Below, piece after piece: positions 1 through 10,882 of a stretch of 64,000 nucleotides of DNA (the stretch's first letter is position 1; the number at the start of each line of letters is the position of its first letter). The notes below the pieces were generated by a model. That model was not told where the DNA came from. It made no database searches and worked only from the letters and a program-made list of their open reading frames with translations. Source of the stretch: Ditibartonella apis (GTDB lineage Bacteria; Pseudomonadota; Alphaproteobacteria; Rhizobiales; Rhizobiaceae); the NCBI RefSeq assembly GCF_001952075.1, contig NZ_LXYU01000002.1, forward strand, positions 434,001 to 498,000, written 5' to 3'. Both the position numbers and the translations under genes were made by a program.

Positions 1-1026
1 ATCAGCCTCATCCCTATCATAGCTGACCATTCCCCTTGCGATTTCGATGTTATCCTTGTCAACAATCGCCACAGTATCACCATGGTGAAAATCGCCATCA
101 AGGGCAACAACACCGGCTGCAAGAAGAGATTTTCCTCTTTTCAATGCGCGCACTGCCCCCTCGTCTATCGTCAATGTGCCTGATGGATCAAGCTGACCGG
201 ATATCCACGCTTTCCAAGCACTTACAGGCTTTTCGCTCGCTGCAAAAAAGCTTGCCCTTTCACCTTGATCAATAGCGGCCAACGGGTGGAGGCGCTTACC
301 CGACGTTATAATCATTGCCGTTCCGGATTGATTGGCAATTTTGCCTGCTTCAAGCTTTGTTTTCATTCCCCCACGCGATAATTCGGAAGCGGCAAGACCC
401 GCCATTTTTTCAATAGCGGGATTGATCGACCGGATATAGGGGATGAATACCGAATGATCGTCAAGATGCGGCGGTGCAGAATAAAGGCCATCAATATCGG
501 ATAACAGAATAAGGAGATCTGCTCCCATCATTGTTGCAACGCGTGCTGCCAGACGATCATTATCGCCATAACGGATTTCACCGGTTGCAACCGTATCGTT
601 CTCGTTAATGACAGGAACTGCACCAAAATGAAGTAACGTGTTGATTGTTGCCCTTGCATTGAGATAATGGCGGCGCTCTTCTGTATCAACAAGTGTCAGC
701 AGAATTTGTCCGGTCATTACGCCATGTTTTAACAATTGGGCTCCATAGGCTTTGGCAAGTTCGATCTGTCCGATTGCCGCACACGCCTGACTTTGCTCAA
801 GTTTGAGAGAACCCGACGGTAGTTTCAAGAGCGTGCGTCCCAAGGCAATAGCACCGGATGATACCAGAAGCACCTCCACGCCTTTTTTCTCCAATGCAGC
901 GACATCATTAATCAGGCTTTCAAGCCATTCAACTTTAAGACCGTGTTTGCGATCAACAAGGAGAGCCGAGCCGATTTTGACAACAATACGTTTATATTGA
1001 TCAAGCTTTTTTAATTCCTGCACCAT
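1..1026 (-). CDS. proB: Glutamate 5-kinase ProB (3' end cut by window)
   Basis: Phosphorylates L-glutamate with ATP, the first step of proline synthesis in the cytosol. The reading frame is open from an ATG at 1026 to the window edge, giving 342 codons, so the last few dozen residues are missing. The N-terminus reads [11 protein letters not shown] then [13 protein letters not shown], the amino-acid kinase nucleotide-binding strand, followed by [12 protein letters not shown]. The visible end ([14 protein letters not shown]) fits the C-terminal PUA domain found in long ProB proteins. It starts 6 bp after the obgE stop, so the two genes are probably cotranscribed, an obgE-proB order usual in this group. 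Confidence 0.93.
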   Translation of the reverse strand, partial: MVQELKKLDQYKRIVVKIGSALLVDRKHGLKVEWLESLINDVAALEKKGVEVLLVSSGAIALGRTLLKLPSGSLKLEQSQACAAIGQIELAKAYGAQLLKHGVMTGQILLTLVDTEERRHYLNARATINTLLHFGAVPVINENDTVATGEIRYGDNDRLAARVATMMGADLLILLSDIDGLYSAPPHLDDHSVFIPYIRSINPAIEKMAGLAASELSRGGMKTKLEAGKIANQSGTAMIITSGKRLHPLAAIDQGERASFFAASEKPVSAWKAWISGQLDPSGTLTIDEGAVRALKRGKSLLAAGVVALDGDFHHGDTVAIVDKDNIEIARGMVSYDRDEAD

Positions 1027-1032
1027 GAATGC

Positions 1033-2503
<1,471 letters not shown>

Positions 2504-3226
2504 TCAAGCGTTTTTACCCTTGAAATCATAGGCCAACAAATAAAGCTCGACCGATTCCGCCCGACTTGCCGGAGGCTTGACGTGGTAAATCTTTTTGAAA
2601 TTCTGCTTCAATATTGTCAGCAATTCATTTTCCGCGCCGCCCTGAAAGGTTTTGGCAAGAAAATGCCCGCCCGGTTTCAAGACCGATACGGCAAAATCGG
2701 CAGCCACTTCGCAAAGATGGATCGTTCTGATATGATCGGTTTGCTTGTGACCGATTGTCGGCGCAGCCATGTCGGAAATTACGAGATCGGGCTTGGCTCC
2801 AAGAGCGTCCATCAGCTTTTCGGGTGCATCATCATCAAGAAAGTCCATTTCCAGCATTGTTACACCCGGCAAGGGATCCATATGAAGATAATCTATGCCA
2901 ACGACAGAAGGATGGTCATTTGTAGAGCCAACAATTTTTGCCGCTACCTGACACCAGCCACCAGGGGCTGCACCAAGATCAATAATCTTCTGTCCTTTTT
3001 TTAAGAGATGATAGCGTTCATTGATTTCGATAAGCTTGTAAGCTGCACGGGAACGATATCCGTCTATTTTTGATTGATGCACATAAGGATCGTTGAGATG
3101 ACGCTCAAGCCATCTGCGCGATGACGCCTTGATCGTTCCGGCTTTCTTTTTTACCCTTGTGTGGAGTTCATGAGTGCCTGCACCGCCTCTTCCACCAGCA
3201 TGTGTTCCTGTTTTTTTTGTTGTCAT
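2504..3226 (-). CDS. rlmE: 23S rRNA (uridine-2552-2'-O)-methyltransferase RlmE
   Basis: Uses S-adenosylmethionine to methylate the 2'-O of U2552 in the 23S rRNA A-loop late in 50S assembly. The protein has 240 residues. The SAM site [17 protein letters not shown] is at 81-97. The K-D-K-E catalytic tetrad of the FtsJ family can be placed at K64, D152, K192 and E227, with spacing matching the E. coli enzyme. A basic N-terminal tail of about 35 residues precedes the fold, as is common in alphaproteobacteria. Its ATG overlaps the stop of the upstream phosphatase gene by 4 bp (ATGA), indicating translational coupling. Confidence 0.96.
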   Translation of the reverse strand: MTTKKTGTHAGGRGGAGTHELHTRVKKKAGTIKASSRRWLERHLNDPYVHQSKIDGYRSRAAYKLIEINERYHLLKKGQKIIDLGAAPGGWCQVAAKIVGSTNDHPSVVGIDYLHMDPLPGVTMLEMDFLDDDAPEKLMDALGAKPDLVISDMAAPTIGHKQTDHIRTIHLCEVAADFAVSVLKPGGHFLAKTFQGGAENELLTILKQNFKKIYHVKPPASRAESVELYLLAYDFKGKNA

Positions 3227-4641
3227 AAACGCTCACTTTCACGATTTTTCGGCAGACCGAAACGTGCATTCATATGACGACGTTTTCTCCATGCACCATC
3301 ACGTGACATCAATTCCGTCAATATCCCTTCCCGCAAACCACGATCAGCCACCCTCAACCGTTCGGACGGCCACTCTTCTCTTATGACATCAAGAATAGCG
3401 CAGCCGGCAAGCACCAGATCAGCCCTGTCCTGCCCGATACACGGGTTGGCAATACGTTCTTCAAGATTCCATGAGAGCAAACGTTTGGTCATGCTTTCGA
3501 CATCATCATTGTTAAGCCAAATTCCGTCAATCAAACGACGGTCATATTTGGCAAGTTCCAAATGAATGCCGGCGAGCGTTGTGACCGTCCCCGAAGTGCC
3601 CAGCAAATGGAAATGCGGACTTTTTGCCAATGCTCCAAGTTTCTTGCGCCCCTCGAAATGCATCAACAAATGACGGACATAATCCTTCATTTTTTCAAAA
3701 ACATCGGCCGTCACATTTTCACCGCCAAAACGCTCGGCCAAAGTAATGACACCAACGGGTAACGACGTCCATGCAATAATATGTTCAGCAAGCCGTGGAG
3801 AGCGTTTTTTCGACCGGTCGATCAATACGATTTCTGACGACCCGCCCCCTATATCGAAGACAACTATAGCATCGGTATCATCTTCAACCAGTGTGCCACA
3901 GCCTGCAACCGCAAGACGTGCTTCTGTCTCGCGATCGATAATTTCAAGATCAATACCGGTTTCCCGTGCAGCCCGTTCAATAAAACGTTGACCGTTTTCT
4001 GCAGACCGGCAAGCTTCTGTTGCAATAAGCCGGCACCGTTTGATCTTTCTTTGATCAAGTTTTAGACGACAAACCTTGAGAGCCTCGATTGCCCGCTCCA
4101 TCGCATTTTCGTTCAGACGCCCCGTACGCCCCAATCCTTCCCCCAGACGCACAATGCGCGAAAATGCATCGACAACGTGAAAATGACCTGGTTTAGTCGG
4201 CGCGGCTATCAACAAACGGCAATTATTTGTTCCCAAATCAAGTGCTGCATAAAGTGGCACTTTTTTCCAATAGCTATGAATTGGATGTCCATGCCTTTTG
4301 AACTCGTCCGTGGAGCTTTCCTTTTCAACACTTTTTGGCCTCGTTCTATTATCGTCGGAGATTGTTAAAACCGGCGTTTTACGCGAACGTTTTTTATTGC
4401 AACGGGATTTTTCAGGTCCAGCAGCTGCAGTCTGTTCGCCAGACGCGCGCAACTTCCCGTTCTGGCGCCTTTTGGCGCGCTTTTTCCTGAATGGGGGAAC
4501 AGCTAAAGACCCTGTTAAAGGCGGTTCTCCGCCGCCATTTTCATGCCTTTCCAAGCGTTCATGCACACTTTTTGCATCATTTCCGCCCGGCTTCCCCCGC
4601 TCCGACCCTTCCGGATTGTCGATCAACGGAGTCATCATCAT
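3223..4641 (-). CDS. ppx: Ppx/GppA-family phosphatase
   Basis: Exopolyphosphatase or guanosine pentaphosphate phosphohydrolase of the ASKHA fold, acting on polyphosphate or pppGpp. Which substrate is used cannot be told from sequence. The catalytic part begins near residue 130 with [16 protein letters not shown]. The second phosphate-binding motif [15 protein letters not shown] and a later [11 protein letters not shown] follow. Residues 1-128 form a basic, low-complexity extension rich in K, R, E and S with no recognised domain. The start is therefore uncertain, although the frame is open and ends by overlapping rlmE by 4 bp. Confidence 0.9.
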   Translation of the reverse strand: MMMTPLIDNPEGSERGKPGGNDAKSVHERLERHENGGGEPPLTGSLAVPPFRKKRAKRRQNGKLRASGEQTAAAGPEKSRCNKKRSRKTPVLTISDDNRTRPKSVEKESSTDEFKRHGHPIHSYWKKVPLYAALDLGTNNCRLLIAAPTKPGHFHVVDAFSRIVRLGEGLGRTGRLNENAMERAIEALKVCRLKLDQRKIKRCRLIATEACRSAENGQRFIERAARETGIDLEIIDRETEARLAVAGCGTLVEDDTDAIVVFDIGGGSSEIVLIDRSKKRSPRLAEHIIAWTSLPVGVITLAERFGGENVTADVFEKMKDYVRHLLMHFEGRKKLGALAKSPHFHLLGTSGTVTTLAGIHLELAKYDRRLIDGIWLNNDDVESMTKRLLSWNLEERIANPCIGQDRADLVLAGCAILDVIREEWPSERLRVADRGLREGILTELMSRDGAWRKRRHMNARFGLPKNRESERL

Positions 4642-4960
4642 CTTTCCTTAAAAGCGCCATGGGGACATTTCCTCACAATGGACACTTCATTACCTATCGT
4701 TGTTTCTAATGTAACAGCGTTGACGGTTTTTACCAATAGCTGGAACCAAGCTTCTTCATTTTTTTGAAAAAAGCTTAAAAGTTAAAACGAAATCTTATCG
4801 AACGTTAAGCCGGAAATGCGATGCGACAGTCGAAATTTTTTGTCGGGAATTCAGCCAACAGATTGAACGCACTATGACAGGATTATTTTCTCAAGTTTAG
4901 GCTTGTATATTGAAATGGATATGCTAAAAGCCATGCTGTTCTCGCAAAAAGCAGAAATGC
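4642..4960. other. 319-bp divergent intergenic region
   Basis: Separates the minus-strand phosphatase from the plus-strand tRNA-Gln. AT-rich; it should hold promoters for both directions. No ORF or strong hairpin was seen. Confidence 0.4.
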
Positions 4961-5034
4961 TGGGGAATAGTTTAACGGTAGAACTGCGGACTCTGACTCC
5001 GTCAGTCCTGGTTCGAATCCAGGTTCCCCAGCCA
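4961..5034 (+). tRNA. tRNA-Gln (anticodon CUG)
   Basis: A complete cloverleaf can be drawn. The acceptor arm TGGGGAA pairs with TTCCCCA; the D arm is GTTT/GAAC; the anticodon arm GCGGA/TCCGT has loop CTCTGAC with CTG at 4993-4995. The T arm CCTGG/CCAGG has loop TTCGAAT. The 3' discriminator G is followed by a genome-encoded CCA. The anticodon reads CAG codons. No integrase gene or attachment-site duplication was noticed next to it. Confidence 0.97.
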
Positions 5035-5644
5035 ATTTATCTCCTTGAAAAGATTATATAATTTACTTTCTGATTTTTTTGTGGTGAAAAAGTTAGACAC
5101 TTTTTTCAGCAGCAGGTAGACAAGTTTTTATGCTGATCACTCACTTCTCGGGCCAATTATCTAATTTACCAGCCTTTTTTGATCAGTTTGCGCGATTCGA
5201 ATAGTGCTGAGCCATTGCCACAGTTTTGCACTGTATGACATCCAGCATAGTCTGTTTCCATTCCAGTGCACTAGTGTACCGATTCAATCCCGCCTAAACC
5301 TTTTTATTATGATTAAAAAAATCCGATATTTAGTATTTCAAACTTTATAAGCGGGCTTTCAACGTTCAGTATTCGCTACATGAACGTTGCAATGAAGGCT
5401 TGATCAGGGATTTTTTCTCCCTAAAAGGCGAGATAGCTCCAAGACAATGTCAGTAAACACAGTTACACGAAATTAGCCATCTGTTTTTCTCAATCGAAAC
5501 CCTCATCATTTTTGTTTAACGGGGTGAATTGTCGCAGTTAAAAACTGCATCATTTACAGGAGTAATAAAAAAATGATCTAGTCTTGCAGACTATCAGGTT
5601 GAAACACACATTTAATTAGAAGAACGAATACAGGAATTTTAAAA
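5035..5644. other. 610-bp intergenic region with a 9-bp inverted repeat
   Basis: No convincing gene. A perfect 9-bp inverted repeat, CAACGTTCA at 5360-5368 and TGAACGTTG at 5381-5389, encloses a 12-nt loop. It could be a protein-binding site or an RNA hairpin. A GGAA ribosome-binding site precedes the ATG of the acidic protein at 5645. Confidence 0.4.
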
Positions 5645-5896
5645 ATGTCCGATGACGATAAAAATAAACATGTAAAAATAGTCGATGTCGAAAAAATCGA
5701 CGAACAGGACGATGATAAGAATGGTCCCGTCGATACTGTCGACATTTTTGATGACGTTACAGGCGACGATGATGGCAAATTCCGTCCACGCAACAAGAAA
5801 GCAGAAGATATAGAAAATCCGTTGAGTGACGAGGATAGAGATGTCGTGGGAGAAAATCTTTTTACCAGCGAGCCGGACGAAGATGAGCCGGAATGA
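5645..5896 (+). CDS. Small acidic protein of unknown function
   Basis: Eighty-three residues, not recognised. About 31 are Asp or Glu against about 11 Lys or Arg, so it is strongly negative. It has no signal peptide, transmembrane segment or cysteine, and is probably disordered. An AGGAA motif precedes the ATG by about 9 nt, and a good intrinsic terminator follows at 5950-5974, which supports expression as a single-gene unit. Acidic composition could reflect DNA mimicry or binding of a basic partner, but nothing in the context says so. The serine-rich antisense frame (5578-5919) is most likely a shadow of the acidic codons. Confidence 0.6.
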   Translation: MSDDDKNKHVKIVDVEKIDEQDDDKNGPVDTVDIFDDVTGDDDGKFRPRNKKAEDIENPLSDEDRDVVGENLFTSEPDEDEPE

Positions 5897-5949
5897 CCGG
5901 CTTCCGTTTTAAATTGCACATTTAGCTAGCATATTTTAGTTATTTGACG

Positions 5950-5974
5950 GGAGGTTGCTTTTAACCTCCTTTTC
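5950..5974 (+). terminator. Intrinsic terminator after the acidic protein
   Basis: Perfect 7-bp stem GGAGGTT/AACCTCC with 6-nt loop GCTTTT, followed by TTTTCT. It lies 54 bp after the stop codon of the acidic protein. Confidence 0.8.
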
Positions 5975-6295
5975 TCCTCGTTTAACAACTTATTCTTCTC
6001 TCAATGTCGTCTGTCTGGACGCGAGTTGTTAAATCAGCCCTGAACGCGATTGAATATATGAATAGGCCGAAGTGCTCTTGCACTGACGTAACAAGATATT
6101 TTTCGCAATAACATTGATTATCTGTTCTTTGCTCAAAATCGGCGTGACGATTTCTCCGTGTTCCAGAACACAGAGATCATGAAACAACAATTTTTGACTT
6201 TTCGAAAAGCAAAGAAAATAATTTACTTTGGTTGGAAAAACAGATTTCGCCGTAAATCGGGTAAAAAATAAATACAGGTTTTATGATCTATAGTT
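5975..6295. other. 321-bp intergenic region with a 10-bp inverted repeat
   Basis: No gene seen. A perfect 10-bp inverted repeat, TTTAACAACT at 5981-5990 and AGTTGTTAAA at 6024-6033, encloses about 33 nt. It lies just after the terminator, at the 3' side of the minus-strand phnN. A small RNA or operator is possible but untested. Confidence 0.35.
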
Positions 6296-6946
6296 TTAAT
6301 GCTTGTCTGCAGTCATGCGGGAATTTTGTCCAGCCAATTTTTCCAGAATTACCAATAATTTGCCGACCGCAATTTTCACATCACCCGAATTATCTATGTA
6401 GCAATATTCAGCCCCGTCGGGCAATTGGATTGGAACATTTGCACGTTCCAGCCTTTCGGCAATATCTGATTTACTTTCTCTTTTACGATTGATGAGTCGT
6501 TCTTTCAGAATTTGCGCCGGAGCATTGATTTCAACGACGAGAACATGGTCGAATAATTTTTTTGCCATTCCAAGACTATTTCGCGAGATATTGGCAATTA
6601 CAATTTTCCCTTGTTTTACGTCATTCTCTATATCTGCGGGAAGGCCATAATAAATTCCATGCGCAAACCAGTGCATAGAGAATGCGCCCTGATCCAGAAG
6701 TTTCAGGAACTGTGCCACTGATACTTCTATATTGTCTTCGTTACCTAATTTTTTCGAATTTTCATCTTGTCGATTTTGTCGCGAGATACCGGATTGTCGC
6801 GTGATTATACGTCGGGTAAATAAAAAGTCCTCGTTATTTGCCAGAACCTCATGAATAACATTAATGACCGTGTCTTTTCCCGCCCCACTCGGTCCAACAA
6901 TTGCAACGAACCAACCAACATTTTTCATCATAGACCAAATGTCCAT
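6296..6946 (-). CDS. phnN: Ribose 1,5-bisphosphate phosphokinase PhnN (orphan)
   Basis: A P-loop kinase of the guanylate-kinase fold that makes PRPP from ribose 1,5-bisphosphate in phosphonate use. The protein has 216 residues. Walker A GPSGAGKDT is near 18-26, RRIITRQSG follows, and then come the PhnN-typical HWFAHGIYYGLP, ANISRNSL and RKRESKSDIAERLERA segments. The Lys-Asp-Thr in the P-loop favours PhnN over guanylate kinase. No other phn gene is present in the window, so it may serve as a stand-alone PRPP source. The start could be one of the closely spaced Met codons 1, 6 or 7. Confidence 0.85.
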   Translation of the reverse strand: MDIWSMMKNVGWFVAIVGPSGAGKDTVINVIHEVLANNEDFLFTRRIITRQSGISRQNRQDENSKKLGNEDNIEVSVAQFLKLLDQGAFSMHWFAHGIYYGLPADIENDVKQGKIVIANISRNSLGMAKKLFDHVLVVEINAPAQILKERLINRKRESKSDIAERLERANVPIQLPDGAEYCYIDNSGDVKIAVGKLLVILEKLAGQNSRMTADKH

Positions 6947-7182
6947 ATCAAGGAGACTCTTGTCTCCCGAATTCCTTCAATGGAAAGAACTCCTATTACT
7001 TTACAACCGTAGAGAAATAATTGCCATGTCATTTGACAAAAACGCAAGCTCTGTAACGAGCAAAAATTATCGATGCCTCATCGATAACCTAACAATAATA
7101 TTATATTCATATTTCTTAATTAAAACAGATAATAACCGGAAGTCACCCGATATGAATAACAATTGATTGGCCAATAGGACAC

Positions 7183-8082
7183 ATGATACAAATGACAATG
7201 TCACGTTTTGTTTTAACTGTCGTTTGTCCCGCAAGAAGGGGCATCGTTGCCGCTATATCGACATTTTTGGCAAAAAATACATGTAACATTGTCAACAGTT
7301 CGCAATTTGATGATGCACTGTCGAAAAAATTCTTTTGTCGCGTCGGTTTTGATAGTGAAGGCGGGAAAGATATGCACGAGCTCGAAAAGGCATTTGAGCC
7401 GATTGCTCGTGAATTCTCTATGAACGCCAATTTTTTTGATACACAAGACCGCATGAAAGTTGTGATCATGGTATCAAAATTCGGCCATTGTTTGAACGAT
7501 CTCATTTATCGCTGGAGAATAGGTGCGCTGCCAATTGATATAACGGGTGTTATCTCCAATCATCTTGATTATCAAAAACTCGTTGTCAACAATGACCTCC
7601 CCTTTTACCATATTCCGGTCAATAAAGACCGCAAACGGGAAGCCGAAGACCGTTTATTCGAAATCATTTCCGGAACCGGAACGGAGCTCGTTGTTCTCGC
7701 CCGTTACATGCAAATTTTGTCGGATCGGCTTTGCAAGGAAATGTCGGGAAAAATTATCAATATCCATCATTCATTCCTGCCAAGCTTCAAGGGGGCAACC
7801 CCGTATAAGCAAGCTTTTCAACGCGGTGTCAAAATTATTGGTGCCACCGCCCATTATGTGACAGCCGATCTTGATGAAGGACCAATTATTGAACAGGATG
7901 TTGTGCGTGTAACTCATGCACAAAACGCAGATGATTACGTTGCACTGGGGCGGGATGTCGAGGCGCAAGTTTTAGCACGCGCCATTCACGCTCATATCCA
8001 TCATCGCGTTTTTATTAACGATAACCGCACGGTTGTCTTCCCCGCAACACCCGGGAGCTACGCTTCAGAGCGCATGGGATAA
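7183..8082 (+). CDS. purU: Formyltetrahydrofolate deformylase PurU
   Basis: Hydrolyses 10-formyl-THF to formate and THF, balancing one-carbon pools. Residues 7-85 form an ACT regulatory domain (FVLTVVCPARRGIVAAIS). Residues 92-299 form the formyltransferase-like catalytic domain with NIHHSFLPSFKGA and DLDEGPIIEQD. The catalytic Asn193, His195 and Asp231 have the same spacing as the GAR transformylase triad. ATG 7183 is preceded by AGGA; in-frame ATGs at 7192 and 7198 are alternatives. It is divergent from phnN across a 236-bp AT-rich gap. Confidence 0.95.
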   Translation: MIQMTMSRFVLTVVCPARRGIVAAISTFLAKNTCNIVNSSQFDDALSKKFFCRVGFDSEGGKDMHELEKAFEPIAREFSMNANFFDTQDRMKVVIMVSKFGHCLNDLIYRWRIGALPIDITGVISNHLDYQKLVVNNDLPFYHIPVNKDRKREAEDRLFEIISGTGTELVVLARYMQILSDRLCKEMSGKIINIHHSFLPSFKGATPYKQAFQRGVKIIGATAHYVTADLDEGPIIEQDVVRVTHAQNADDYVALGRDVEAQVLARAIHAHIHHRVFINDNRTVVFPATPGSYASERMG

Positions 8083-8503
8083 TCAATTTAGCACAATACA
8101 ATGTAAATAGTTGTTTTCAACAACGCCAATTTTATATGAACGAAAGCTTAAAGTTTCTGCTTTATTGCTTATTAGAAGCCAAAAGGCTGCGAAACCTTGA
8201 CAAGGGTGGCATATAAAACAATTGAAAGTCCAGTTGAACTTCAACCTGGCAATTGATATATTGTTGTTCCGAATAGATTACGTTTTTGATGAACGTCTTT
8301 GTTATTTCAAAGTTAAAATAGGATTCTCGTTATACCAAGGGCGTTGGATTCTTTTATTTCCTGTTGGTATTTGAAAATCATCAAGAATTCTTGCTTTTTT
8401 CTAAAAAAAAGAATATTATGCCAACTAGGCTTATGAGGAGCTCGAAACAGAACAAGAAAAATCATGAAGATTGGAGCTTGTTGATAGTTTTTGGAGAGTA
8501 ATT
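8083..8503. other. 421-bp intergenic region
   Basis: AT-rich, no gene recognised. It contains a short imperfect palindrome around 8230-8250 (TTGAA-c-TTCAA core), and the promoter and ribosome-binding site (GGAGAG at 8493-8498) of the next gene. Confidence 0.35.
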
Positions 8504-9235
8504 ATGCAACCGGTTGATGCTACATCAGGCACCCGTTCGTTGACGACCGTGCAAGTAGCGGTGCCATCAACGCAGACGGCTCGGACCGACTCGGTTGTGG
8601 AACAAATTCCTATTGTTGAACCGCGGCCGCATTATCCGATTTCTGCGAGTGTCGCTGAGATAATGGCTCACATTACAGAGCTTATAAAGGAACAACAAAC
8701 AGCATCTCAAGAAGCTTTACATCAGAAAAATCTTGATGAAGCTCGCGCCGAAATGGAGAAGCTTTTTGAAGCTGTTCAAGGCCAATCCGGTAATGGTTTG
8801 GATGGCAAGAAAACGGATGACAGCACAACACGCTTGGATGTTGATGGTGTGGCGAAGGTTGATGATCAGAAAGCCAAGGTTCCTGATGCTGGCGATAATA
8901 AAGTTACGCCGGAAGTTAAATCAGGTAATGATGCCAATGCTGACGGAACAAGCGATCAGGGGTCTAGCGGCATTCAGGCAAAAGATGATTCTTCACTAGG
9001 TGGTGGAAAGGTTAGCTCGAAAGGTAAAACCCATCTGCCGCATATATCCTTTGATGATAAAAGCGCAGATAAAAAGACTACCGGTTTGAAAGCGGATGGA
9101 TCCCAGAATCCAACCTCAACGGTTCAAGCAGATAGTGATACAGATCTTTCAACTGTTAATTCCGGAAGCTTCAAAATTGATACACAAGTTAGTGTGAACG
9201 GAATAAATCCCGAAACTACTAAAGAAGATATCTAA
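8504..9235 (+). CDS. Disordered protein of unknown function beside the flagellar locus
   Basis: 243 residues, not recognised. ATG 8504 was chosen because GGAGAG lies 5 nt upstream; the frame also opens at a TTG at 8471. Residues around 45-90 could form a helix or coiled coil (ASVAEIMAHITELIKEQQ). The rest is low-complexity and rich in D, K, S, G and T, with no signal peptide or transmembrane segment. A strong terminator follows. It faces fliQ convergently, so it is not part of a flagellar operon. Composition resembles FliK-like or secreted linker proteins, but no family signature is visible. Confidence 0.6.
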   Translation: MQPVDATSGTRSLTTVQVAVPSTQTARTDSVVEQIPIVEPRPHYPISASVAEIMAHITELIKEQQTASQEALHQKNLDEARAEMEKLFEAVQGQSGNGLDGKKTDDSTTRLDVDGVAKVDDQKAKVPDAGDNKVTPEVKSGNDANADGTSDQGSSGIQAKDDSSLGGGKVSSKGKTHLPHISFDDKSADKKTTGLKADGSQNPTSTVQADSDTDLSTVNSGSFKIDTQVSVNGINPETTKEDI

Positions 9236-9269
9236 CTTTTCGAAACGGCGGATTTTAACAATTCCAAGT

Positions 9270-9303
9270 GGAAATAGCCATTAAATGGCTGTTTCCATTT
9301 TTT
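9270..9303 (+). terminator. Intrinsic terminator after the disordered protein
   Basis: Near-perfect stem GGAAATAGCCAT/ATGGCTGTTTCC with a short loop and a following ATTTTTT run. It is placed between convergent genes and may also limit transcripts arriving from fliQ. Confidence 0.8.
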
Positions 9304-9497
9304 GTGTCATTTAAATACCCGTTCAGTGTTTTAACCGAACGATATTAGAGAGCATGGATCGTATGCTCGACGTATATATTTGTGTTATAGATTTTAGAAA
9401 AACAGACGTCAGATCAATTACAAATGCGAACGTTGAATAATACAAATATCGATAAATTGTGTTTTATATTTGCTTTATACTATAAAGAATCATGAGA

Positions 9498-9764
9498 TTA
9501 AAATCCCGATTCAATGCGCCCATAGACTAACTGGGTGAACGAATAAATTTGACTGCCTACAAACGAAGCGGTCAGTGCAAGAACAACGAAAATGACGACA
9601 ATTTTAGGTATAAAAGTCAGCGTCATTTCCTGTATTTGCGTCAAAGCTTGAAAAAGAGCGATAACAATGCCGATGGCCATAGCAGCGCCAACGGCAGGAC
9701 CGCTTGCAACCAGAACGGTCCAGACTGCCGCCGTCATCATATCTACGGCATCAGCTTCATTCAT
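9498..9764 (-). CDS. fliQ: Flagellar export gate protein FliQ
   Basis: Inner-membrane component of the flagellar type III export gate (FliP5-FliQ4-FliR1). The protein has 88 residues and two hydrophobic hairpin helices: VWTVLVASGPAVGAAMAIGI, then ALTQIQEMTLTFIPKIVVIF, which carries the family QIQEMTLTFIPK motif. It is the last gene of the flgE unit, 19 bp after flgD, and is separated from fliP and fliR, which sit in two other units. Confidence 0.96.
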   Translation of the reverse strand: MNEADAVDMMTAAVWTVLVASGPAVGAAMAIGIVIALFQALTQIQEMTLTFIPKIVVIFVVLALTASFVGSQIYSFTQLVYGRIESGF

Positions 9765-9783
9765 TTTTCCTAACCCCGATAGA

Positions 9784-10437
9784 TCAAGCCTGTGGCTTGT
9801 TATTCATCACAGTCACACCAGGCCCGATGAGAAGGTCTTTTCCGTTGTCCAGTTTAGCAATCAAACCATCGCTGTAAATCGTGACAGATTGTGCCGTTCC
9901 TGCAGTCACAACGCCTTTTTCATCGGTAAATGAAAGATATTTGCCCACATATCCTTCAGCGCGGGAAATCGGGCCATCAACCATAATATTGTTCAGTGAC
10001 TTAGCCATTGTATCAAGTTTGGTGTTCGTCTGGGTTTGTTGCTCGACTGCCGAGAAGCTTGCCAATTGCGAAACAAATTCGGTTGAATCCATCGGCTTTG
10101 TAGGATCCTGATTCTTCATTTGCGCAATCAACAATTTGATAAATGTATTATAATCGGCCGTTGGCGCTTTTCCGTCCGTGCTTGATGTAGCAGTCGTAGA
10201 ACCGATAGTCGTACCTGTATTCGACGTTGAAGGTGTTTGCGTTCCAGTCGTTGGTGCAGCTGTTGTTGCAGGAGCAGAATTCGTACCTGTGGTTGCACTC
10301 TTATCATCGTCTGTTTTTGATTCAGCCTGCGAGGCAAAACTCGATAAAGACGGTGAAGTCTTTCCGGCAGCGGTATTCGTTGCCGGAGTGTATTTCATAA
10401 GGCTTGATGTGTTATTATCGACAGCACTTATGGTCAT
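9784..10437 (-). CDS. flgD: Hook assembly scaffold FlgD
   Basis: Caps the growing hook and is needed for hook subunit assembly; secreted by the flagellar export system. The protein has 217 residues from ATG 10437, chosen because AGGAG lies about 7 nt upstream; the longer frame to 10527 would overlap flbT. A Thr/Ala/Ser-rich stretch at about 20-90 precedes the conserved FlgD N-terminal block FIKLLIAQMKNQDPTKPMDSTEFVSQLASFS. A shortened C-terminal hook-cap region follows. Confidence 0.94.
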   Translation of the reverse strand: MTISAVDNNTSSLMKYTPATNTAAGKTSPSLSSFASQAESKTDDDKSATTGTNSAPATTAAPTTGTQTPSTSNTGTTIGSTTATSSTDGKAPTADYNTFIKLLIAQMKNQDPTKPMDSTEFVSQLASFSAVEQQTQTNTKLDTMAKSLNNIMVDGPISRAEGYVGKYLSFTDEKGVVTAGTAQSVTIYSDGLIAKLDNGKDLLIGPGVTVMNNKPQA

Positions 10438-10453
10438 GAATTTTCTCCTAAAA

Positions 10454-10882
10454 TTAGGCCGTTTTCTTTTCCTTTGCAGGGGCGGTTTTTTTACCCATAA
10501 TCTTCGCTTCTCTATCGAACAGTCCACGAATGACTTTCAAGACTTCGAAAATCTTATCTTGTTCGGTTAAATCGATACATTCACGCAAGCCTGCAAGAAT
10601 TTCAGGATCGTTAAATGTGCGCAGCAGCTTGCCAAGCATCTCGACAAAGATTGTGACAGTTTTGTCAGCTGTATCGGGGTCAATCAACATAATCTGAGCA
10701 GCAAAATAAAGTTGCTTCAGAGGAGTATTTGTGTCCTCGACCTGCATGACATGGGCTTCAAGAAGGAAGGTCGCATCATTCAGAAGCTCTAAGGTGACCT
10801 TGCGATCCGGACGCAAAACTGCTCCGTTCAGATAGATCTTTTCATTTGGCCGCAATGTAATATGCATGGTTTTTTCAGTCAT
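10454..10882 (-). CDS. flbT: Flagellin post-transcriptional regulator FlbT
   Basis: RNA-linked regulator of flagellin synthesis. In Caulobacter it acts on the flagellin mRNA 5' leader to promote its decay; in Brucella it is reported as an activator. The protein has 142 residues. Diagnostic segments are LRPNEKIYLNGAVLRPDRK and the C-terminal KKTAPAKEK tail. ATG 10882 (MTEKTMHITL) was chosen over an upstream in-frame start because GGAG lies about 10 nt before it. It overlaps the 3' end of flaF by 8 bp. Its likely targets, two flagellin leaders with paired ribosome-binding sites, are in the same locus. Confidence 0.93.
   Translation of the reverse strand: MTEKTMHITLRPNEKIYLNGAVLRPDRKVTLELLNDATFLLEAHVMQVEDTNTPLKQLYFAAQIMLIDPDTADKTVTIFVEMLGKLLRTFNDPEILAGLRECIDLTEQDKIFEVLKVIRGLFDREAKIMGKKTAPAKEKKTA

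Noticed and set aside
5080..5140. GTTAGACACTTTTTTCAGCAGCAGGTAGAC region, considered as an IS end
   Set aside because: No matching inverted copy, no transposase remnant and no target duplication seen nearby.
4961..5400. tRNA-Gln as an integration site
   Set aside because: No integrase and no repeat of the tRNA 3' end downstream.
5578..5919. Serine-rich minus-strand frame of 113 codons
   Set aside because: Complement of GAT/GAC/GAA codons of the acidic protein on the plus strand gives serine-rich text. No start signal.
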